Source: an uncultured Eubacteriales bacterium (GTDB taxonomy: Bacteria > Bacillota > Clostridia > Oscillospirales > Acutalibacteraceae). From it: a DNA stretch of 15,166 nucleotides. Each line of letters starts with the position of its first letter. The stretch's first letter is position 1. The position numbers and the translations under genes were made by a program. Where the stretch lies: positions 1 to 15,166 of the forward strand of contig CAKSDA010000031.1 of NCBI GenBank assembly GCA_934444895.1, written 5' to 3'. A model generated the notes under the pieces. It did no database searches. It had not been told where the DNA came from and saw only the letters and a list, made by a program, of their open reading frames with translations. Shown here piece by piece: positions 1-6,780 of the stretch.

Positions 1-47
1 AAAAATTCCCTCCTGATGTATATTTTACATCAAGAGGGCTCTTTTTT
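1..47. terminator. Bidirectional intrinsic terminator
   Basis: A 13-bp stem (8-20 paired with 26-38, one mismatch) closes a 5-nt loop. On the plus strand it is followed by TTTTTT at 42-47. On the minus strand it is followed by AATTTTT (7-1). It could therefore end the minus-strand permease gene, which stops about 100 nt away, and a plus-strand gene lying outside the window. Confidence 0.75.
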
Positions 48-142
48 CTATTGTCCGTTTTTTACGGACTTGTTCATATTTTACCGTAATTGAGGATTTT
101 TATATTGTCCGATTTTTATTTGCCCAGGCTGTTATAATGTTT

Positions 143-1030
143 TTAATTCACTTTTAAGGTCCGGTCTCCTTTGCGATTATAGAAAAACATTGCCACTCCG
201 GATCCGCATATAAGCACATAGCCTATCATGCTGTAAACATCCGGCAGATCGTTAAACACAACAAGTCCCAGAATTGCCGCAAACAGCACCTGGGTATAAT
301 CGTATACCGATATTTCCTTTGCAGGAGCGCACAAATACGCCTTTGTTATTCCAAGCTGGCCTATACATGCAAATACACCGGCCGACAACAAATATATGAT
401 CTGTAAAAAGCTCATTGGTTCAAACCTTGCAATTAAAATCGGAAGGCAAAACAGGCACGAAAAAGCCGAAAAACAAAAAACAATTCTTTTACTGTCTTCT
501 TTTTCCCTGCCCAGCTTTCTTACAAATGTATATGCAATACCGGCGCCCATTCCGCCGAGCAGTCCGATTAGAGACGGAACAACTGCGACATTATCAAACA
601 CCGGTTTAATTATAAGTAAACTGCCGGTAAAGGCAACCGCTATTCCGCCGAACTGAACAACCGTGGGTTTTTCTTTTAACAGAAAGGCGGAAAATATTAT
701 GGAAAAAAACGGAGAGAGTTTATTTAGCATGTTTGCATCCGAAAGATTAAGTCTGCCGAGCGCATAAAAATTGCAAATAAGGCCCAGCGTGCCAAAAAAG
801 CATCTGCCAAAAAGTGCCGGAATATTTTTTCTTTTAGGAATGAAACCGATTTTTTCCTTAAGCATAAGAACGGTAATAAAGATGAGTGCAATAAAGTTGC
901 GAAAAAATGCCTTTTGAATTGTAGGTAAATCGCCTGCGAGTTTAATAAAAAGCGACATGCCTGAAAATCCGAATGCGGCGATAATAATATAAATTATTCC
1001 TTTTGTCTTTTGATTTATTTGCAATTTCAT
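143..1030 (-). CDS. EamA/DMT-family permease
   Basis: This is an integral membrane protein of the drug/metabolite transporter superfamily (EamA type). Members export small metabolites, amino acids or drugs; the substrate here cannot be read from sequence. The 295 residues match the usual length and are almost entirely hydrophobic segments separated by short basic loops. Two related halves, each of about five membrane spans, fit the duplicated EamA fold. The N-half has a typical segment near residues 12-31 (IIYIIIAAFGFSGMSLFIK) and RNFIALIFI near residues 44-52. The C-half has GLLGGMGAGIAYTFVRKLG near residues 156-174. The tail is short and basic. The ATG follows a purine-rich GGAAAGAAAG, a weak ribosome binding site. 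It is probably monocistronic: a candidate promoter lies at 1240-1268 and a terminator at the left edge. The family call is firm; the substrate is unknown. Confidence 0.85.
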   Translation of the reverse strand: MKLQINQKTKGIIYIIIAAFGFSGMSLFIKLAGDLPTIQKAFFRNFIALIFITVLMLKEKIGFIPKRKNIPALFGRCFFGTLGLICNFYALGRLNLSDANMLNKLSPFFSIIFSAFLLKEKPTVVQFGGIAVAFTGSLLIIKPVFDNVAVVPSLIGLLGGMGAGIAYTFVRKLGREKEDSKRIVFCFSAFSCLFCLPILIARFEPMSFLQIIYLLSAGVFACIGQLGITKAYLCAPAKEISVYDYTQVLFAAILGLVVFNDLPDVYSMIGYVLICGSGVAMFFYNRKGDRTLKVN

Positions 1031-1129
1031 CTTTCTTTCCGGGGATTATATGTTTTATCCTTTTTCTTTGTTTTTAAAAATTTTTATCTTTATGAAGTTT
1101 ATACTTTTCAAGGTTATTTTTTATTGCAG

Positions 1130-1173
1130 CCTATTTGTTTATTAAGGCTTATAAGCTTTAATAAACAAATAGG
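1130..1173. repeat. 44-nt near-perfect palindrome
   Basis: The two 22-nt arms (1130-1151 and 1152-1173) are reverse complements except for one G/A difference, which still pairs as G-T. There is no loop. Neither side carries a T-tract, so it is not a classic intrinsic terminator. It lies between the amidase stop and the permease start, within the leader predicted from the promoter at 1240-1268. Confidence 0.8.
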
Positions 1174-1239
1174 CAAAGCAACCGGTATATAGTGATTTTA
1201 GAAAACGATATTTTTCTGATATTTCACTTACCAATAAAA

Positions 1240-1268
1240 ATTATATCACAACGGAGTACTATTTTAAA
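1240..1268 (-). promoter_or_regulatory. Candidate promoter for the permease gene
   Basis: On the minus strand a perfect TATAAT (1245-1240) lies 17 nt downstream of TTTAAA (1268-1263), which matches TTGACA at four of six positions. It would give a leader of about 200 nt carrying the palindrome. AT-rich DNA yields such matches by chance, so support is moderate. Confidence 0.45.
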
Positions 1269-1302
1269 GACGGATTTGCAAACTTTAAATATTTTAGGGT
1301 TT

Positions 1303-2376
1303 TTAAAGTTTTTTTGTATAATCAAGAGATATCCACCCGGCACCTGACTTAAGCTTTCCCCACTTTAAGGCTCCGGGGCCGTTCTTCTCTTCTACTATTG
1401 TATAAACTCCCATATCATCAATTCTTCCGACCTTAGCGGTATCAGTTCCGGCGCCTTTGCGTATATTAAGGCCCTTTGATACAATTTTAACGGTGTAAGG
1501 AAGATTAGTCTTGGCAGTGTTTTCAACAGGAGCTGTGCCGGGACTGCCGGACTTTACAAGAATTAAATAATCTTTGCTTATGGGGCTCATAATTGAGTTA
1601 GTTCCGCTCTCGTTTTTATCTATAACCGCTCTTTTGTCGTTTGAAATTTCTTTTACATACCAGTTTTGCTTTTTAACCCATTCGGGTATTGGCTTATTAT
1701 TATAATATACAGCGTTTTCGGAAATCCTTACCAGATCTCCTTTTTTTATCTCTGTATTACCGCTTTTAACTTCGTTTTCCAAAGCGGCGTTTTTATTTTT
1801 CTTGAGAATATCGGCAACCCTTTTCCGAAAATTGTCCATAGTATCCCCAAAATTTTTCATCCAATGTTCGGGGTCGCTGTGGTTGCTTCCGTACCCTCTT
1901 TTATGGGCTTCAAAGTGGCCGACAATATTTTCCGTTTGAATGCCGTATTTTTCGCACAACAATGCGCAGTACTCAGCTGCGGTGTCAAAGGCTTCATTAT
2001 AGTAATTCTTATTTTTTAAATCATCCTCGCAAATTTCAAACTGAATATACGCAGGATCATAATTATAACTGCCCTTTGCTCCTTTACCCACTCCCCAGCA
2101 ACAAATATTAAGCGGAAGTATTTCGGCTACCCTTACTTTGCTTTCCTTATCATACCCTATAAAGGCATGCACGCAAACCTTTTGGCCGCCCGGCTTCGGA
2201 ACATTCCAGTGGTTGTTATACGGATTAGCTCCGACCTCTGCGGGAGAATCCACATATCTTTTTAAATTAGGGTTATTGGCCCCTGTGGAATGAACAACTA
2301 TGCCCTTTGGGGTCATTTTTTCTCCGGCAATATAGCAAAGATTTTTCACGGCGTAAGCCTTAATAATATCATTCAT
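1303..2376 (-). CDS. N-acetylmuramoyl-L-alanine amidase (endolysin) with SH3-type domains
   Basis: This peptidoglycan hydrolase would cleave the bond between muramic acid and L-alanine in the cell wall. The N-terminal ~190 residues form an Amidase_2 domain. GIVVHSTGAN supplies the first zinc-ligand His, HFEAHKRGYGSNHSDPEHW supplies the distal His-rich site, and NPYNNHW and VCVHAFIGYD are further family hallmarks. An SH3-like module follows (about residues 215-275: KGDLVRISENAVYYNNKPI, then NWYVKEI). A second, typical bacterial SH3 forms the last ~65 residues (GLNIRKGAGTDTAKVG, then WGKLKSGAGWISL). No signal peptide is visible, as expected of a lysin that needs a holin. An in-frame ATG at 2382 lies only 2 nt after the GGAG, whereas the ATG at 2376 sits 8 nt from it, so I chose 2376. 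It directly follows the holin gene and is the last gene of the lysis cassette. Confidence 0.9.
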   Translation of the reverse strand: MNDIIKAYAVKNLCYIAGEKMTPKGIVVHSTGANNPNLKRYVDSPAEVGANPYNNHWNVPKPGGQKVCVHAFIGYDKESKVRVAEILPLNICCWGVGKGAKGSYNYDPAYIQFEICEDDLKNKNYYNEAFDTAAEYCALLCEKYGIQTENIVGHFEAHKRGYGSNHSDPEHWMKNFGDTMDNFRKRVADILKKNKNAALENEVKSGNTEIKKGDLVRISENAVYYNNKPIPEWVKKQNWYVKEISNDKRAVIDKNESGTNSIMSPISKDYLILVKSGSPGTAPVENTAKTNLPYTVKIVSKGLNIRKGAGTDTAKVGRIDDMGVYTIVEEKNGPGALKWGKLKSGAGWISLDYTKKL

Positions 2377-2378
2377 AC

Positions 2379-2666
2379 TCATTTCTCCTTTTTTGACTGA
2401 TTATACAGCTGGTGAGCATACACGCTTGCGCCCGCTAACAAAATTCCTTGCGTTACTGCTGTAAACACCGCAGTTAAAACCTCTTTAATTCCCGTTATAT
2501 CGGTAGTTGAAACTATCCATATTGCGGACAATACTATAGACGCTATTCCCAGTATAAAAGGAATATATTTGTCCGGAAGTTTGCTTTTTTTAAGTCCGAC
2601 GCCCAAAAAATACAATACAGGTATCAGAATTAAAAGTTCCGTTTTAATATAATCTTGATAATTCAT
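2379..2666 (-). CDS. Phage-type holin, probably superfamily V (Hol44-like)
   Basis: This small membrane protein would form lesions in the cytoplasmic membrane so that the adjoining amidase reaches the wall. The 95 residues hold three hydrophobic stretches (about 10-25, 36-54 and 64-86) and a short charged tail (NQSKKEK), a normal holin layout. Motifs such as LLILIPVLYFLGVGLKKSKLPDKYIPF and AVFTAVTQGILLAGASVYAHQLYNQSKK resemble holins of phages and prophages in Clostridia. The assignment to the Hol44 (phage_holin_5_2) family is from memory of that pattern. The ATG follows AAAGGAG with about 6 nt spacing. The stop codon adjoins the amidase start region, so the two genes are probably translationally coupled. 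Confidence 0.8.
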   Translation of the reverse strand: MNYQDYIKTELLILIPVLYFLGVGLKKSKLPDKYIPFILGIASIVLSAIWIVSTTDITGIKEVLTAVFTAVTQGILLAGASVYAHQLYNQSKKEK

Positions 2667-2738
2667 AACGGTCTCCTTTCTTTATATGACATATTAAAAT
2701 TCAGCACTATATAGAAATATAACTGCCCGCCGGAGATT

Positions 2739-3026
2739 TTATGCCAGTATGATTCCTATCATTGTAGAAATAAGACCTCCGGCAAGCGCTGCGATAACAG
2801 CGGTAATAATCTGCTGCATTCGAAGTTTAGGCACGGCATCTATTTCGTCAATGCGCTGTTCGTGCTTTGATAAATGCTCGTTTGTATGTTTGAGCTCATT
2901 TGCAAGCATAACAAGGGTTTCATTCATAGACTTTATTTCAGCCTGAACTTCCTTCATTGCGCCCATATCCCGCTCTAAAGTTTTAATTCTTTGCTCGTGC
3001 CTTTCGATAATTATCCCTATATCCAT
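2739..3026 (-). CDS. XhlA-like coiled-coil membrane protein
   Basis: This 95-residue protein has a long amphipathic coiled coil (about residues 8-65, with repeating HEQRI, TLERDM and HLSKHEQRIDEID patterns). It ends in one hydrophobic anchor (about residues 70-95, QQIITAVIAALAGGLISTMIGIILA). That is the architecture of haemolysin XhlA from the PBSX defective prophage of Bacillus, which acts with holin XhlB and amidase XlyA in host lysis. Here the same three roles lie together in the same order. The start follows a strong GGAGG about 7 nt upstream. A 72-nt gap separates it from the holin gene. The family call is by architecture and context, so another coiled-coil membrane accessory is possible. 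Confidence 0.65.
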   Translation of the reverse strand: MDIGIIIERHEQRIKTLERDMGAMKEVQAEIKSMNETLVMLANELKHTNEHLSKHEQRIDEIDAVPKLRMQQIITAVIAALAGGLISTMIGIILA

Positions 3027-3155
3027 AATATTCCTCCTCTCTTGTTTTTGATTTTTATGTAAAAAATGTACTGTTAATAAAAGGCACGACCGAATTTGTT
3101 TTTGTATACCGATTACGCCTTTTGTATTGTAACCTTTTGGTTTTTTTGCAATGTA

Positions 3156-3180
3156 TTTTTAAAATATGTTATTTTAAAAA
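3156..3180. repeat. A/T-only hairpin, 11-bp stem
   Basis: A perfect 11-bp inverted repeat of A and T (3156-3166 with 3170-3180) closes a 3-nt loop, with A or T runs on both sides. It lies in the gap between the 31-residue ORF and the XhlA-like gene. It could be a weak terminator for the upstream operon, but it has no GC content to stabilise it. Confidence 0.4.
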
Positions 3181-3181
3181 A

Positions 3182-3220
3182 ATTATATTTAAGGTTAATA
3201 TCTGGTAAGGTTAATGTCTG
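3182..3220 (-). promoter_or_regulatory. Paired direct repeats beside a TATAAT, upstream of the lysis genes
   Basis: Two 14-nt direct repeats, AAGGTTAATRTCTG on the plus strand (3191-3204 and 3207-3220), differ at one base and have a period of 16. On the minus strand they lie immediately upstream of a perfect TATAAT (3187-3182), overlapping where the -35 box should be. No good TTGACA-like element is present. This fits an activator-dependent or repressed promoter for the lysis cassette, but that is inference. Confidence 0.4.
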
Positions 3221-3250
3221 ACCGGGCAGCCGGGAATAAACCTTTCCCTC

Positions 3251-3346
3251 CTACCAACACTTAAAATCTTCGGAGCTGCTTAGGTAATTATCCCTGCCCT
3301 TTTCCTCTTTTTTAAGGTCAGGCCAATGCGGTGGACAATGATGCAT
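3251..3346 (-). CDS. Small ORF, 31 residues, Cys/His/Trp-containing
   Basis: This ORF is too short for routine gene calling but has a strong ribosome binding site (AAGGAGG, 7 nt before ATG). It encodes 31 residues. The head is MHHCPPHWPDL, the middle is charged (KKEEKGRDN), then come a SSSED patch and a C-terminal DFKCW. It has two Cys, three His and two Trp, no membrane segment and no signal peptide. It begins 52 nt after the CYTH gene stops, on the same strand, so it is probably the last gene of the long operon. I do not recognise it. It could be a substrate peptide for the upstream enzymes, a small metal-binding protein, or a short regulatory peptide. No database evidence was available. 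Confidence 0.55.
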   Translation of the reverse strand: MHHCPPHWPDLKKEEKGRDNYLSSSEDFKCW

Positions 3347-3398
3347 ACTAATTCCTCCTTTTAATTTTTATATCTCATATGGTTTTGTATTATGTTTT

Positions 3399-3977
3399 TT
3401 ACTCGGCCTCTTCAAATTTGTCTATCTTTTCTTCAAAAAACCGTTCCGCTTTGGATTTGGCTTTGTCGGCTCTTTTTAAAAATTCTTTTTTATCTTCTAT
3501 TGTCCTTGCGGTAGATAAAGTTTTAGCAATGTTTTCAAGGGCCTGTAAAGCTTCCTTTTCAAATCCTTCAAAATATTCTATTTCAAGCTCGTAATCCGTT
3601 TTTCCTAAATATGTATTCCAGTCCAATACGATTTTGTACTCCGAGCCTTTCTGCCTTGTGGTTCTTTGTGTTATGAGACTGCCTTGATTAAAAAGCCCAA
3701 AGTGTGTAAAAATTTCAGAGCAAAATTCAGAACCCTCAAACAGTTTTTCTTCATTGCTTCCGTCTTTTTCAAATATATTATGATTTTTAACCTCTGCGGT
3801 GAATTTGCCGTTTTTGGCTCTTATACGGCAGGTTATTCCCTTTTTATTCATTAAAAAATCCGCCGTATCAAAATAATAGTTCGTCTGGGTTACTTCCCGG
3901 CAATTTTTGCACACCGTCATTTTAAGTACCTGATATTCATTTTCTGTAAGCAAAATCTTTTTTTCGTATTCTATCAT
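3399..3977 (-). CDS. CYTH-domain protein (triphosphate tunnel metalloenzyme family)
   Basis: Members of the CYTH/TTM superfamily bind triphosphate-containing substrates in a beta-barrel tunnel with metal; known activities include inorganic triphosphatase, thiamine triphosphatase and class IV adenylate cyclase. The signature ExExK is present at the N terminus (E3, E5, K7 in IEYEKKILL). RIRAK and FTAEVKN supply tunnel basic and acidic residues, and YELEIEYFEGF supplies the later ExE pair. The 192 residues match single-domain members. The C terminus is a charged helical tail (KKEFLKRADKAKSKAERFF). The ATG follows AAGGAGG at good spacing, and the gene starts 2 nt after the ligase gene stops. The substrate cannot be predicted. 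In this setting it may act on a nucleoside or inorganic triphosphate, or on pyrophosphate released by the ligase. Confidence 0.8.
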   Translation of the reverse strand: MIEYEKKILLTENEYQVLKMTVCKNCREVTQTNYYFDTADFLMNKKGITCRIRAKNGKFTAEVKNHNIFEKDGSNEEKLFEGSEFCSEIFTHFGLFNQGSLITQRTTRQKGSEYKIVLDWNTYLGKTDYELEIEYFEGFEKEALQALENIAKTLSTARTIEDKKEFLKRADKAKSKAERFFEEKIDKFEEAE

Positions 3978-3979
3978 TA

Positions 3980-5344
3980 TTAAAACCTCCTTATTATTTT
4001 TCCTGAACCATTTTTCGGTATCTCATCTACTAAATTTATTTTTGACGGCACCTGATACGGCGGTAGAATTTCTCTGCACATTTTTTTAACTTCAAGCGAA
4101 CTTTCAAAGTCGCCGGAAATGTTCATTACAATCTGCATTCCGAGTTTTTTGTCCTCCTTGCCGCAAACGCAAACCTCGCGCACTCTGGGATCCGCTTTGA
4201 CGGCGCTTTCAATTTCCTGAGGATATATGTTCATTCCTGATTTTATTATCATATCGTCGTTTCTTCCCAGTATTTTTAAAAGGCCGTCCTCATTAATTAC
4301 CGCCAGATCACCGGTGCAAAGCCATCCGTCTTTCAAAACCCTTTTTGTCTTTTCTAAATCGTTATAATATCCGGCCATTACATTGCCGCCTTTTACCCAC
4401 AGGACTCCGGTTTCGCCTTTTTGGGCTTCGGTTTGGTCGTTTAAAAGTATCTTAACCGACACGCCGTTTAAAGGTATTCCCACAAAGTCCGGAAATCTGC
4501 CGAAGAGCTGCGGTGGCAGATAAGAAACCCTGGGGCATGCCTCCGTAAGTCCGTATACATGGTATATTTTTGAGCTTATAAATGCGCTTTGTATGTATAT
4601 TCCGGTTTTCTTGTCCATGCACTCTCCGCTTATGCATATGTGTTTTAATGAGTCTTTTTCTTTTTTAATGCGCGCCATCATGCTAAGCTGCGTGGGGGTT
4701 CCGCAAAAGGCGGTGATTTTATTTTCTCTTATTAATTTTAGAGTAAACACCGGATTAAATCTTTCCGAATAAAATCTGATTTTTGTCCCTTTTACAAGTG
4801 CGGTTAAGAATTCACCCGTAAGGACGGCGCAGTGATAAAGCGGGCGTGGAATCAAGATATAATCTTTTGAATTTATATCGAAGTATTCGGTTATTGCACT
4901 TACATTGCTTATAATATTTTCCTCTGTAAGCATTGCTCCCTTTGGGGTTCCGGTTGTGCCGGATGTGCACATAATAAGCGCCGGATGCACACCGTTTTCA
5001 CGGTAGGAAGAATCTGAAACCGAAATAATCTGCAGGCTTCCACCACTGTCGGTTATTATGGCGTTGGGACTTATGGCGGCAAGTATTTTATTGCAATGAG
5101 CTTTTCCGTATCTTTTTGAAAGCGGAACCGCAGTAACTCCGGCTGCAAAGCAGGAAAGAAGAGCCATACCTGCTGCCATTTCCGAATGACACAAAACGGC
5201 GCAGCACTTAATTCCCTCCAGGCGCCTTGAAAAACTTTCGGCAAAAATCAAAAGTTCTTCGTATGTCATTTCGGAGTTTTCCTCACACACTTTTTGACCC
5301 AAATTTATCTGCATGTTATTTTTTATATATTTCCATAATTTCAT
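3980..5344 (-). CDS. Stand-alone adenylate-forming ligase (ANL superfamily)
   Basis: This enzyme would activate a carboxylic or amino acid as its adenylate, then load it on a thiol, probably of the carrier protein encoded two genes upstream. All core motifs are present: P-loop TSGTTGTPKG (residues 127-136), YGLTEA (264-269), TGD (344-346), the hinge GRNDDMIIKSG (360-370) and C-terminal PKNGSGK with catalytic Lys449. The protein ends five residues later, so no carrier or condensation domain is fused. At 454 residues it is shorter than typical acyl-CoA synthetases (about 500-550); the N-terminal subdomain is compact. The pocket contains ISGECMDKKTG and an unusual Cys after YGLTEA. It overlaps the BtrH-like gene by 29 nt and starts after a weak AAGGGA site, suggesting coupled translation. 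The substrate is not predictable by eye: a fatty, hydroxy or amino acid is possible. Confidence 0.85.
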   Translation of the reverse strand: MKLWKYIKNNMQINLGQKVCEENSEMTYEELLIFAESFSRRLEGIKCCAVLCHSEMAAGMALLSCFAAGVTAVPLSKRYGKAHCNKILAAISPNAIITDSGGSLQIISVSDSSYRENGVHPALIMCTSGTTGTPKGAMLTEENIISNVSAITEYFDINSKDYILIPRPLYHCAVLTGEFLTALVKGTKIRFYSERFNPVFTLKLIRENKITAFCGTPTQLSMMARIKKEKDSLKHICISGECMDKKTGIYIQSAFISSKIYHVYGLTEACPRVSYLPPQLFGRFPDFVGIPLNGVSVKILLNDQTEAQKGETGVLWVKGGNVMAGYYNDLEKTKRVLKDGWLCTGDLAVINEDGLLKILGRNDDMIIKSGMNIYPQEIESAVKADPRVREVCVCGKEDKKLGMQIVMNISGDFESSLEVKKMCREILPPYQVPSKINLVDEIPKNGSGKIIRRF

Positions 5345-6347
5345 ATTTAAGTTCCCTTTCCACTTCTTCAGTGAGGCCGGAAAGAATCTCCAGTTCGTTT
5401 TTCATCATTTCCAAAAGTCTTTTTTTAATAACCGGCAAAAGTTCGTCCCTGCGTTTTAAAATATGCGAAGCATAAAGCATTCTTAAAACATCTGCTTCCT
5501 TTACAATTGCAGGGTATTTTTTGCTGTAATCTTTTTTTATGTCAAGCAGATACTCCAGCATTTCAATTCTGCCCAACATGGCTTTTTTCTGTTCCCATAT
5601 TACTCTGAAAACGCGGCGATCTATTTTTTCGTACGGAATTCTGTTTTTATACAATTTTTCAAGATAGTATGCTATATACTCATGGGCAACGCTTCCCAAA
5701 ACAAAGCCCTCGCCGGTTATGGGGTATTTTTTGAAATCGGCGTCTATGTATGCTCTTAGTTTTACACATGCCGTCTCAGGCGCAAATCCGATACTTGAAT
5801 TTTTCATTTTAATAGCGCATAAATTTCCGAATTCTCCCTTTTCCTCCATAGCTCTTCTGCCGGCATTGAATGCCTTTTGCGGAGTCCAAAACTTTTGATA
5901 TATCCAGTCCTTGTCATAGGCGTATATGCAATATGTTTTGTCATCGCTGTCGTATCCGCAGATAAGTCCGTCATGACTGAAATGGCGCTCTTTGTACCAG
6001 CTTTTGCCCTCGACATAATAATCATCAACCGAGCCAAAAGACACATAATATCCGTTGTTAAGCATTTCCTTTATGACCGAATTAATTTGTCCGCCCAAAA
6101 TGTGCATGGGCACAGTATTTTTCTCTATATGAGGATTATTACTCCATGCGGAATCCATTATTGTAAGCAAAGGCGAAGAGTATCCCTTTAAAAAATCCCT
6201 TTTGCATGTAAGGTCCACATTTCCGCTTAAATACCAGTACTTTACAGACGGATTGTTAACCGCTATTGCAGTTCCCGGAGCCTGATAATGGTATGTCTTA
6301 TAAATCGGTTCTAAAAGGGGAAGTTCAACTCGTTTATTCATTCTCAT
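5316..6347 (-). CDS. BtrH/C39-like protein, candidate acyltransferase
   Basis: I cannot name this protein with certainty. Residues ~90-190 resemble the papain/C39-like fold of BtrH-type N-terminal domains: GYYVSFGSVDDYYV, then HFSHDGLICGYDSDDKTYCIYAYD. The two His (about 122 and 125) and the following Asp residues could serve in catalysis, and Cys48 is a candidate nucleophile. BtrH moves an acyl group from a carrier protein onto an aminoglycoside in butirosin synthesis. The gene lies between a carrier and a ligase, so acyl transfer is the natural inference. The C-terminal ~150 residues are helical and charged (RRDELLPVIKKRLLEMM, LTEEVERELKYEIMEIYKK) and may bind the partner. There is no signal peptide or membrane span. 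The start is ambiguous among GTG 6350, ATG 6347 and ATG 6341. A condensing enzyme or protease-like release factor is an alternative. Confidence 0.55.
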   Translation of the reverse strand: MRMNKRVELPLLEPIYKTYHYQAPGTAIAVNNPSVKYWYLSGNVDLTCKRDFLKGYSSPLLTIMDSAWSNNPHIEKNTVPMHILGGQINSVIKEMLNNGYYVSFGSVDDYYVEGKSWYKERHFSHDGLICGYDSDDKTYCIYAYDKDWIYQKFWTPQKAFNAGRRAMEEKGEFGNLCAIKMKNSSIGFAPETACVKLRAYIDADFKKYPITGEGFVLGSVAHEYIAYYLEKLYKNRIPYEKIDRRVFRVIWEQKKAMLGRIEMLEYLLDIKKDYSKKYPAIVKEADVLRMLYASHILKRRDELLPVIKKRLLEMMKNELEILSGLTEEVERELKYEIMEIYKK

Positions 6348-6780
6348 CACCCGTATACTTTCCTACAAGATCTATAACCGACTGCACCGTTGTAAGGTCA
6401 AACGGATTCATATCGGTTTCTTCAAACTGAATTGAAAAGGCGTCTTCAAGTTCAATAAGCAAGGTTACCATTGCAAGGCTGTCCAGAGCCAAATCCTGTT
6501 GAATATCAAGGGAATTATCGGTCACTTTTTCTCCGCACAATTCCGATAATATGTTTTGTATCTTATTCTCTGATTCTTTCTGTAACTTTTTTTCAGATTT
6601 GCCATGTACTTTCTTTTCAGGCTTTTCTTTTGCTGTTTTCTCTGATTTACCGTGCGCTTTTTTCGCATTTGCTTTTCCCTTTGATACACTACGGCTCTTT
6701 TTATCTTTGATTGTTTCCTTGTTACTTTTTTCAATTGTTTCCTTGTTATTTGTTTCCTTATTTCTTTTTTGGTTGCTCAT
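6334..6780 (-). CDS. Acyl/peptidyl carrier protein with Lys-rich repeat extension
   Basis: The last ~75 residues are a carrier domain. IQNILSELCGEKV opens helix 1, and LALDSLAMVTLLIELEDAF carries the phosphopantetheine site with Ser101 in DSL. PFDLTTVQSVIDLV closes the domain. The carrier would hold a thioester intermediate delivered by the ligase two genes downstream. The first ~70 residues are unusual: Lys/Glu-rich, low-complexity and built of short repeats (NKETI-type units of period 8, and two HGKSEK units about 16 apart). No internal ATG, GTG or TTG with a good ribosome binding site precedes the carrier domain, so the tail appears genuine. Its function is unknown; it may bind nucleic acid, phosphate-rich surfaces or partner enzymes. 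It overlaps the kinase by 4 nt and the BtrH-like gene by 14 nt. Its own ribosome binding site is weak, implying coupling. Confidence 0.85.
   Translation of the reverse strand: MSNQKRNKETNNKETIEKSNKETIKDKKSRSVSKGKANAKKAHGKSEKTAKEKPEKKVHGKSEKKLQKESENKIQNILSELCGEKVTDNSLDIQQDLALDSLAMVTLLIELEDAFSIQFEETDMNPFDLTTVQSVIDLVGKYTGDENE
6710..6748. repeat. In-frame 24-nt repeat within the carrier gene
   Basis: ATTGTTTCCTTGTTA occurs exactly twice on the plus strand (6710-6724 and 6734-6748), 24 nt apart, which is eight codons. A third, degenerate copy follows. On the coding strand these give the repeated NKETI units of the tail. The pattern suggests growth of the tail by slippage or tandem duplication. 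Confidence 0.7.

Noticed and set aside
53..69. Small hairpin GTCCGT/ACGGAC and repeated TTGTCCG words
   Set aside because: The stem is only 6 bp, with no T-tract in the right place; it is too weak to call as a terminator beside the stronger one at 8-38.
1280..1311. 10-bp AT-rich inverted repeat overlapping the amidase stop
   Set aside because: Its T-run lies on the plus strand, the wrong side for terminating the minus-strand amidase gene, and the stem is almost all A/T.
1666..2019. 117-codon ORF opposite the amidase gene
   Set aside because: It is antisense to a recognised Amidase_2 domain and arises from its codon use; there is no recognisable motif.
1303..3026. Intact prophage or tailocin
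   Set aside because: Only the lysis module is present; no structural, packaging or integration gene or att-like repeat is visible in the window.
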